In this document: positions 56,409 to 64,000 of the stretch, piece after piece
How the letters are laid out: every line of letters starts with the position of its first letter
How positions within the stretch are numbered: the first letter of the stretch is position 1
Source of the DNA: Spiroplasma alleghenense
Lineage (GTDB): Bacteria; Bacillota_I; Bacilli_A; Mycoplasmatales; Mycoplasmataceae
Direction: 5' to 3'
Length of the DNA stretch: 64,000 nucleotides
Assembly: GCF_003363775.1 (NCBI RefSeq)
Contig: NZ_CP031376.1
Coordinates: 496,001-560,000 of the forward strand
Notes under the pieces: model-generated
The model's database searches: none
What the model saw: only the letters and a program-made list of their open reading frames with translations
What the model was told of the DNA's origin: nothing
Position numbers and translations under genes: made by a program

Positions 56409-59400
56409 ATGAAAAGAAATGGCAATTGGTTTTTGTTTTTTAAACAAAGCTTTAGAAATATATTTAAATTTCGAGTACAATTTATTATTGTTATTGTCCT
56501 AACTTTTATGTCTACTTTAATATTGACAGTTTCACTAGGGGTTTCTTCAATTTTGCGAAATAGTCACGACCAAATTGTGAATACTGGAAACAAATTTGAT
56601 TATGAATATCAATATCAGTTTGAACAAAAAAGAAGTTCAGAAGGTCCTAACCAAACAATTCCATTAAACGATTACATTAATAATAATTATTCACATTTTA
56701 TTGACGATGTGAATTTTAGTCTTGAGCCTAATGAAGAGAGTGCCTTCAATTTTTTGCTAAGTAATGATCAAAAAAACAAAAATGAAGAACAAGAAAACTT
56801 TTTAGTAAGGTTTTATAAAAGTGAAGGGTTTCAAAAGGCGATTTATGAGTTATTTTTACGCAATGAAAACGGCTTAGCTAATGCAATTTTAAATTATGAC
56901 TTTAATCCAAATAGTGGAAAACCAGAATATAACAACAATAACATTTTTTATAAATTGGATAATCCTTTCTTGTACTACTCATTAGATAATTTGAAAAAAG
57001 AGTACGCTGCTGATTTAGGTTGTGCAGATGGTTTTAAAGCATTGGATTACACAAAATATACAGTAGCAGGGATGTATACAGCTAAAAATGGTTGCTCATG
57101 GTTAAATGAAATTGAACGTGATAATGGAATGAAAGTTTACATGAACTATGCTTTCCAGAACCTAATTAAGACTAATTTTGTTCATCTTTCAGATTATGCA
57201 AACTATTACATGAATCAAATATTGGATAAAATAGCAGTAGAAGGAAAGATACCTACTTTTGGAGAAGTCAATACAAAATGAGGAGATAAAAACACCGGTA
57301 TTACTTTAAAACAAACTTCGGAAAATAAGCCAGTAATTGTTGATGAAGCGGCTGAATTGACAGAACTGTTCTTTCAATATCTTTTAGGTTTTAAAACAAC
57401 AATTGCTGAAACTCAATCAGCTAGAGTTACAGAAATTAAAGGCGGCAATTTCTTAATATCAAAAAACGGACAATGAATCAATGAAGGCTCGGCTTCACAA
57501 TTGGAAAAATTAGAAGAAGAAGGTGAAATTGAAGCTGGAAAACATTTTTTAACTAATCAAACAGATGTTTATGAATATGGACGTCGTGGTCAAATTAATC
57601 CAATGGTTATTTTTATGGAAAATAATAAATTTTTAACTCAGAGATGATTAAATGACCATTGATCAATCACTGGTTTAGGTAAGGAAGAGGTAAGTAATAC
57701 TTCTTCAATGCAAATGTACCATGATTTCTATACTTTCCCAAATCAATGAGATTTTGAACACTACATTCAAGATTCTGGTTCAGTCAATAGTTCAATGTTT
57801 TTGCTTCACCAAAAAAATGCTGCCCAAATTTTAGATTTTGATACAAACGTTAGAACAGAACTATTTTATTTTGATAATGAAAGTCAAAGTAAATTTAGAG
57901 CTGTTGCAATCGATTCAAAAGAACCTGATTCAAATTTGACTATCATAAAAGGTAAAATGCCTAGATCAAACAATGAGGTAGCAATATCACAACAATATGC
58001 AAAAAGAAATAAATTAAAAGTGGGAAACCTAATTTCAATTGGGGGTACTACTGTAGTTATTTCTGGTTTTGCTACAGATAAATATTCATTCTATCCAATG
58101 AGTGATAATGATGTGCCTTTACCTGACAATAAAAATGGGGTAATTATTTATGGTTCTAAAAATACAATTGCCGCAATTAGAAGTCAAGGTTTTGAAAATT
58201 ATTCAACAAACTACAACACAATTTTCTTAACAAACAAAGGTAATGAAGCAACTAAAAATGATCGTAAAAGCTTATATAGTGCTTTATTATCAAATCAACC
58301 AAAAGAAATGAATGCAAGTTATAAATTTATAAAAAGTTTTCAAGACTCACCGATAAAAGATGGTGATAAGGGAATTGGAAACTACAGTTCTCTTTACTCT
58401 ATCCGCTCTTTTGATAACTCAAATTTCAGCTTAAACTGAAGTGTATATTCTGGAGCTGTAACAATATTTAATATTTTTGCAATCTGTTCTTCAATAGTTA
58501 TTGCAGCAATTTCGCTAGCAGCAATTGCGATAGGAATTAGTAAAACAATTAGAGCAAATATGGGTCAAATTATTAACCTTAAAGCTCTAGGAGTTAAATC
58601 CTCTGAGATTGGAACTTCTTATTTGGTTTATGGATTCCTAGTAATTATAACTATTCCTGTGGCTTGAATAGTAAGTTCGCTAATACAGATACCATTATTT
58701 AATATTTTTGCAAACTATTTCTCAGCACCTTATAATTCTGTCTACTTTGATTGAGTACCTTTAATAATATGTGTTTTCATATTAGGTGGGGTAGCATCTC
58801 TGGTTGCCTATTTAAGAACTGTGTCATTAACCAAGGGAAGCATAGTTGAGTTACAAGAACTAAAAGACGAAGTTAAGCGATCAAAAATTATTGATAAAAT
58901 TAAAAATACATGATTTAAAAATGCTAGTTTCTCAAAACGATTTAGTATTGATATTGCGTCAACAGGTTCGCGCCAAACTTGAATGGTTGCTTCAACAATC
59001 TTTATTTCATCATTCTTTATTGGAGGAACGCTTGCGCTACCTTCGATTGCGATTAATTTTAAAGATTCTTACTACAAGAGTATTAGGTATAGCAATGAAT
59101 ATTCTGCTTATTTACCTGTAGGTAACTCTCCATTCTCAAAAAGTGCATTAAATACTTGAGAAGGTCATGAAAATCTTGAAAAAGACTGAAAAGACTCTGA
59201 CTTATTTAAAAGCTTCGGTATGAATGGTTATTATTCAAATAGAAATAACTATACAGCAACTTCAAATAATGTTGGGTTAGTACCAAACTTCATTAATGCA
59301 GGTAGTGATGAAAACTTTAAAGTTGACTGGTCGGTAGAATACTTAGTTAATAATTTAAATGATTTAGTACCAGTAGTTTCAAGTATTTTTGGTACAAATT

Positions 59401-61574
59401 TCTATAACGTAATTGGTCAAGCATTTTCTGTTGGAGAATTAGAACAATTTTTAGGTTGGGTAATTCATTCAGTGAACCAACCAGGAAAACAAATTCCATG
59501 GGAAAGCGACAAGCAACGAGAAGAGTTTTTAAAAACTTTAAGTGATACACTAACTAAAGGAATTGGTCCAATTCTAAGTTTAGTTATGGGTTCAATTACT
59601 GATGATGGACAAAAACCGAATCCAGATGCTGACTGAAAAACTCAAATACTAGATTCGATTATCGGTTCAGTGCCTCCGTATGTAAAGGCTTACGTTAATC
59701 AAAGTGAAAGTCGTAAAAACCAATTTGCCTTTGGTTATTCATATGATCAAGTAATACCAGATCACGAAACTCTAGCAACTAAAATAGATTTCCAAACTAG
59801 TGATAATCAAAAAATAAAAATAACAGGATTACCTAAAACTCAAAATGCTTATACATTATCAGAACGTGATTTTAACCGCACTCAGTTATCTAAAGATGTC
59901 CACGAAAAAATTACACAAATTATTGAAGGTAATTATAATGGTGGAGATATTGAGGAAAATGGTATAAAAGTTTATGACAAAGATAGCAAAACTATCTTAA
60001 TTCCAGTAATTGCCAATCGTCAAGCAGAATCAAGTTTAAATTTCTATCGTGATAAAGTAATTTCAGGAATTACACCTGAAAAATCTCAACTGACATATTT
60101 AAGCAAGGGTGGCTATAAAGTTCTTCCTAAAGGCGCTTGGATCTATGATGATTCTGATTGAATTAAATTTAAAAAGACTCAAAAAGCTGAAGAAATTAAT
60201 CAATCTCAGTACCTAGATCCTTTTGCAATGGATAACAATAAGTTCACTTATAATGAATCATTTAATAATGATAAGGTAGCTGAAGGGGCTTTTGTATTCG
60301 CTGATTGAGATTATGATAAAACCGGAAATATAGTTGGTTCTCATTTAAGACCGTATTATAACTACGATAATTTACAATTGTGATTCCCAGAAGATGAAAT
60401 AAACATTAATGAATTGTCTGAAAATTCTCCTGGAGTTAACAAAGAGGGTACATGAAAAGAATCGGGAATTGACTCAGGTAAAGTGCCTGAGTCTGTTAAA
60501 GCTGCTTGAGGTAAGGGAACAACTTCAACAACTTGAACCAAAGTGCTTCCATATGATTTAACATATGACAGTAAATGAGAAAAACCAATTAAAAACCTTC
60601 AAGGAGGGGAACTAAATCACTTATTGAATAAAGTAAGTTACTTTATGCAAAGTCAATTAAGCGGAGCCGGGGATGTCTTCTTGGGTCTATCAAGGGGTAA
60701 CCAATCATTAAGCAATAATCAATTGAGTAAGGTTGATATTGTTAATGTTGGTGAGTTAAACTCTTACAATGACAATATAATCATTGGTGATCAAGAAATT
60801 GTCAATAGTTTGGCGGGTTACTCAAATACTTACTTTACCCCATATAACTACAATCCAGATGGTAAAGAAGTAGGTAATTACAAGGGGATAAAAACATTTG
60901 AAACTCTAACCCCTGAACAACTTGTTAAAAGAAAATTAGAAGACCAGTTTAGAAATAATTTTAATGGAAAAATCAATTATTGGTGAAACACCAAATTAAG
61001 TAATGTGGATGAAACCATTGGTATTACATCATATGTTTCGTTTAATAATAAGGAACGAACAGGTAACTTTACTGTTGGGGGAAATAATCGATTTAAAGTA
61101 ACAACTTCCTATGAAGGTCAAAGTTTACTAAGCGAAACCAAAGCTCTTGTAAATCAAATTTCAGGAATGGCAGCCTTAATTGGGGTCTTGCTAGTTTCAA
61201 TTATTATCATCACTTCATCGCTGTTTGTAATTTTAATTTGTGACTTGCTAGTTTCGAAAAATAGTCGATTTATTATTTTGATGAAATCCCTTGGTTATTC
61301 AAAACGACGATTAGTTGGTTATATAATTGGGACAGTAACTGTATTTAGTATTATTGGATTCGTTTTAGGATTGGGATTATCATACCTAGGACTATGAGGT
61401 CTAATAAGTCTGATTTCTAATTTAGGGGGAGTTGCTATTCCATTCGCCTTAACTTGGTGAGCTCCATTCCTAGCGGTAATGCTAGTTGGGGGAGCTTATT
61501 CAATCAGTATTTTTGCAGCAATGCATAAAGTCGTAAATACGTCACCACATGTTCTAACGACTGTATCAGAATAA
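56409..61574 (+). CDS. Giant FtsX-type ABC transporter permease, 1721 aa
   Basis: The longest gene in the window. Topology matches the 1367-aa permease: a first helix near 22-42, about 630 extracytoplasmic residues, an FtsX bundle at about 680-810 (IFAICSSIVIAAISLAAIA; NLKALGVKSSEIG), a helix near 860, a second extracytoplasmic domain of about 700 residues, and a final FtsX bundle near 1585-1715 (FIILMKSLGYSKRRLVGY). KALG and KSLGYS are the coupling motifs. No ATPase gene is nearby. AGGTGAG precedes ATG 56409; ATG 56391 is upstream of that site and less likely. Many Trp residues come from TGA. Two long lipoproteins lie divergently next to it. Confidence 0.87.
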
Positions 61575-61583
61575 TTAACAATT

Positions 61584-61614
61584 AAAATCTTCAATTGCTA
61601 TTGAAGATTTTTTT
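61584..61614 (+). terminator. Intrinsic terminator after the permease gene
   Basis: AAATCTTCAAT pairs with ATTGAAGATTT around TGCT, followed by a T-run. Confidence 0.87.
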
Positions 61615-61617
61615 ATT

Positions 61618-61623
61618 TATAAT
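61618..61623 (+). promoter_or_regulatory. -10 element of ysxC
   Basis: TATAAT lies just after the preceding terminator and 19 nt before the start codon; the leader would hold little beyond the ribosome site AGAGGT. Confidence 0.5.
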
Positions 61624-61642
61624 ATTAGTAGAGGTAAAAATT

Positions 61643-62239
61643 ATGGAGATTAAGCAAGCAGTATTTATTAAGTCGGCTGCTAAAAAAGAAGGTTGATTGG
61701 TTGATGATATTCCTGAGGTCTGTTTTGTGGGTCGCAGTAATGTTGGTAAATCAAGTTTTATTAATGCCTTAACAAATAATAATAAATTAGCAAAAATTTC
61801 TTCAACCCCAGGTAAAACAAGGTTGTTGAATTTCTTTTCAATTAATAATAATAAATTTCGTATTGTGGATGCTCCTGGATACGGTTTTGCAAAGGTTAAT
61901 GTTAATTTAAAAATTCAATTTGCAGAAATGATGGAAGAATATTTAACAGAGAGAGAAAATTTGAAATTTGTTTGCCAATTAGTTGACTTACGTCACAATC
62001 CAAGTAAAGATGATATTGAAATGTACCGCTTTTTTAAGGACTTTAATATCAAGGTTTTCATGATAGCAACAAAACTGGATAAAGTTAAAAAGAACGACAT
62101 TGCTAAAAATGAAAAAAATATTAAACAGTTATTAGAATTTGATAATGAAGATTACTTCATGAAATTTTCAAACAAAGACCGCAAAAATTTGCAAGATATC
62201 ACAAGAACAATGAGCGAAATTTTTGGTTTTAATAATTAA
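61643..62239 (+). CDS. ysxC: Ribosome biogenesis GTPase YsxC/EngB
   Basis: 198-aa essential GTPase that assists assembly of the 50S ribosomal subunit. G1 is GRSNVGKS (30-37), the switch region ISSTPGKTRLLNFF is family-specific, G3 is DAPGYGFA and G4 is TKLDK. The start codon is placed by AGAGGT; the N-terminal 17 residues before the first TGA-coded Trp fit the family (AVFIKSAAKKEGW). Followed by a palindromic region and the P-type ATPase. Confidence 0.95.
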
Positions 62240-62241
62240 AA

Positions 62242-62273
62242 TATCTATTTAATATCTAGATATTAAATAGATA
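62242..62273. promoter_or_regulatory. 32-bp perfect palindrome upstream of the P-type ATPase
   Basis: TATCTATTTAATATCT is followed directly by its reverse complement, with no loop. The right arm covers the position expected for the -35 of the ATPase promoter, so it looks like an operator. It lacks a T-run immediately after the right arm, which argues against a terminator for ysxC. Confidence 0.6.
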
Positions 62274-62286
62274 AAAATATTATTTG

Positions 62287-62295
62287 TGATATAAT
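62287..62295 (+). promoter_or_regulatory. Extended -10 promoter of the P-type ATPase
   Basis: TGATATAAT lies 24 nt before the start codon. Its TG is one base further upstream than TATAAT requires, matching TGn-TATAAT. Confidence 0.6.
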
Positions 62296-62319
62296 TTTTT
62301 AAAAGTAGGTAATTATTTG

Positions 62320-64000
62320 ATGAAAGAAAATTGTACTAAAAGTAAAACTGAATTATCCAAAATTTTTAAAACTAATTTAGAAAACGGTTTAGAAGTTGAA
62401 GAGGCTGAAAAGCGCCTTTTAGAAAATGGACCTAATGAAATCCCTAAAGGAAAAGTTACCCATTGATTGGTAATCTTTTTAAAAACTTTAATGGAACCGC
62501 TGCAATTAATTTTGCTTGCGGCTGCCATTATTTCTGTTTTCACGTCTCTAGTTGCGAGTAACTGAGAAGTTTCAGCAGATAATTTTATCGATTTTATTGT
62601 TATTATTTGTATTGTAATAATCGATGGAGTACTTGAAACAGTTCAAGAAGTAAAAGCTAGAAAATCAATGGATTCGCTAAAATCTTTTACCAAGCCAAGA
62701 GCTGTTGTTATTCGTTCTGGGCACCAACAAGAAATTGATGCTAGTGATATTGTTGTTGGGGACTTAATTGTTCTGGAAGCTGGTAAATATGTTCCAGCAG
62801 ACCTTATAATGATTGAAACAAGCGAGTTAATGGTCGATGAATCTATTTTAAGTGGTGAATCAGTTCCGGTTTTTAAGACAAGTAATCCATTGGAAAAAGA
62901 AACTAGTATATTAGGAGATATGAAAAATGCAGCTTTTATGTCAACTTTCACAACGGCTGGTCGCGGTATTGGAATGGTTGTTCGCACAGGATCTCAAACC
63001 GAGATTGGAAAAATTGCTGAGTCAATTAATGAAAATGATGAATCTAAAACTCCTTTAGAAAAAAAATTAATAAAATTCAGTTACTGAATTGCCTTACTAG
63101 CATTTTTAATCGGGATTTTTGTATTCTTAACAATGTTCTTGAAAGGAAATCCTCAGTTCTGACCAAGTTACTTAATGGTTTCGATTACATTAGCAATTGG
63201 GGTAATTCCTGAATGTTTAGCAGCGGTGGTGTCGATTTCTCTGTCATTTTCAACCAAGAGAATGGCTCGCGAGAACGTTATTGTTAAAAAACTTGCCAGT
63301 GTTGAAACTCTAGGAAGTGTAAATGTTATTTGTACTGATAAAACCGGAACACTGACTGTTAACCGCATGACAATTAAAAAAATTATGCACGATAATAAGA
63401 TTCTATCAAGTGAAGAATATCTTAAATTAAAAAAGAATGAACAAAAAAAATTATTTCTACAATCATTGGTTCTACCAAATGATAGTGTTACTGAAGGTAA
63501 GGAAAGAATTGGAGATCCAACTGAATTAGCTTTAGTAGATTTTGCTGAATTAGCAGGAATCGATGAACAAGAAGCGAGAGACAAATGAGAAAGAATTGAT
63601 GAAATTCCTTTTGACTCTGAACGTAAGCTGATGACAACTGTTAATAAAATAGATGGCAAACCAACTACCTTTACAAAAGGAGCGGTTGATGAAATTTTAA
63701 AAGTCTGTGACAGAATTTATATTAATAATGAAATTAGAAAAATTACTCAAGCAGATATTGAAATTATTTTAAAACAGGCAGATGAATTATCTCAGCAGGC
63801 ATTAAGAATCCTTGGTTTTGCTTATCATCAAAATTATAAAAATAGCAATGATAAAAGTAATTTAGAAAAAAAACTTATATATGTTGGTTCAGTTGCAATG
63901 ATTGATCCGGTTCGCCAATCAGCTATTGATGCAGTACGAGAAGCTCATGATGCAGGAATTAATGTAGTAATGATTACTGGAGATCATGCAACAACCGCAT
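62320..64000 (+). CDS. P-type cation-transporting ATPase (P2-type, calcium-like), 5' part
   Basis: At least 560 residues; the gene continues beyond the window. N-terminal cation ATPase domain with RLLENGPNEIPKG, actuator domain with the TGES-type loop as SGES (ESILSGESVPV), the membrane motif GVIPECLAAVVSISLS carrying the PE(G/C)L ion-site Glu of Ca2+ and related pumps, phosphorylation site DKTGTLT with Asp340, KGAVDEIL of the nucleotide domain, and DPVRQSAIDAV with MITGDH at the window edge. It exports or exchanges a cation, Ca2+ being the best guess. Its promoter overlaps a 32-bp palindrome, so it may be regulated. Confidence 0.93.

Noticed and set aside
58891-59121. 76-codon open frame inside the 1721-aa permease
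   Set aside because: It is a shadow in another frame; the permease frame reads through with TGA as Trp and encodes a clear membrane helix.
62242-62273. Palindrome read as the ysxC terminator
   Set aside because: It has no loop and no T-run directly after the right arm.
1-64000. Frequent in-frame TGA codons that look like premature stops or pseudogenes
   Set aside because: They occur at conserved Trp positions (for example GNWSSYPP in IolB and AWTND in IolE), so they show genetic code 4 rather than decay.
1-64000. CRISPR arrays, insertion sequences, prophage, rRNA or a replication origin
   Set aside because: No regularly spaced repeats, transposase or integrase motifs, rRNA sequence or DnaA-box cluster was seen by eye.

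Overview
The window reads as chromosome of a wall-less bacterium of the Spiroplasma/Mesoplasma/Entomoplasma group (Mollicutes). It is very AT-rich, and nearly every long gene is interrupted by in-frame TGA at places where homologues have Trp, so genetic code 4 (UGA = Trp) applies throughout and the TGA breaks are not pseudogene signals. Signal-peptide lipoproteins with a Cys at residue 23 or 24, very large FtsX-type permeases, PTS permeases, no wall-synthesis genes, an ispH gene and spiralin-like lipoprotein domains favour Spiroplasma or a close relative; the genus is an inference.

Layout. 1-4.5 kb: the end of a Nif3-like gene, ispH on the minus strand, a small membrane protein, tRNA-Ser(CGA), a lipoprotein and a DEAD-box helicase. 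The Nif3/ispH/helicase neighbourhood recalls yqfO-ispH-cshB of Bacillus. 4.5-8 kb: a MoxR/RavA-type AAA+ ATPase, its VWA (ViaA-like) partner and a PPC/DUF296 protein overlapping it. 8.2-12 kb: a 514-aa protein with a degenerate nucleosidase domain, a small basic protein and an enlarged YitT-family membrane protein. 12-23 kb: a conserved housekeeping block, comN-like - secDF (very long) - apt - relA/rsh - unknown - hisS - aspS, matching the Firmicute order, followed by pepF. 25-38.6 kb: unknown genes, a 1367-aa FtsX-type permease, three paralogous repeat-domain lipoproteins, a glucose/GlcNAc-type PTS EIICB, a fourth related lipoprotein on the minus strand and a membrane protein. 38.7-47.6 kb: a complete-looking myo-inositol operon iolA-iolB-iolC-iolD-iolE-iolG followed by a UlaA-family EIIC. 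47.8-51.7 kb: five unrecognised genes, one with two Cys-rich zinc-like motifs and an apparent frameshift. 51.7-61.6 kb: two long paralogous lipoproteins on the minus strand, divergent from a 1721-aa FtsX-type permease. 61.6-64 kb: the ysxC/engB GTPase and a P-type cation ATPase that runs off the window.

Functionally the window combines translation and stringent-response genes, Sec export, sugar uptake and inositol catabolism, and a large share of surface proteins. I see no CRISPR array, rRNA, insertion sequence or prophage. The most promising undescribed items are the RavA/ViaA-like module with its PPC partner, the nucleosidase-like protein that lacks catalytic residues, the pairing of giant permeases with lipoprotein clusters, and the unknown cluster at 47.8-51.7 kb.
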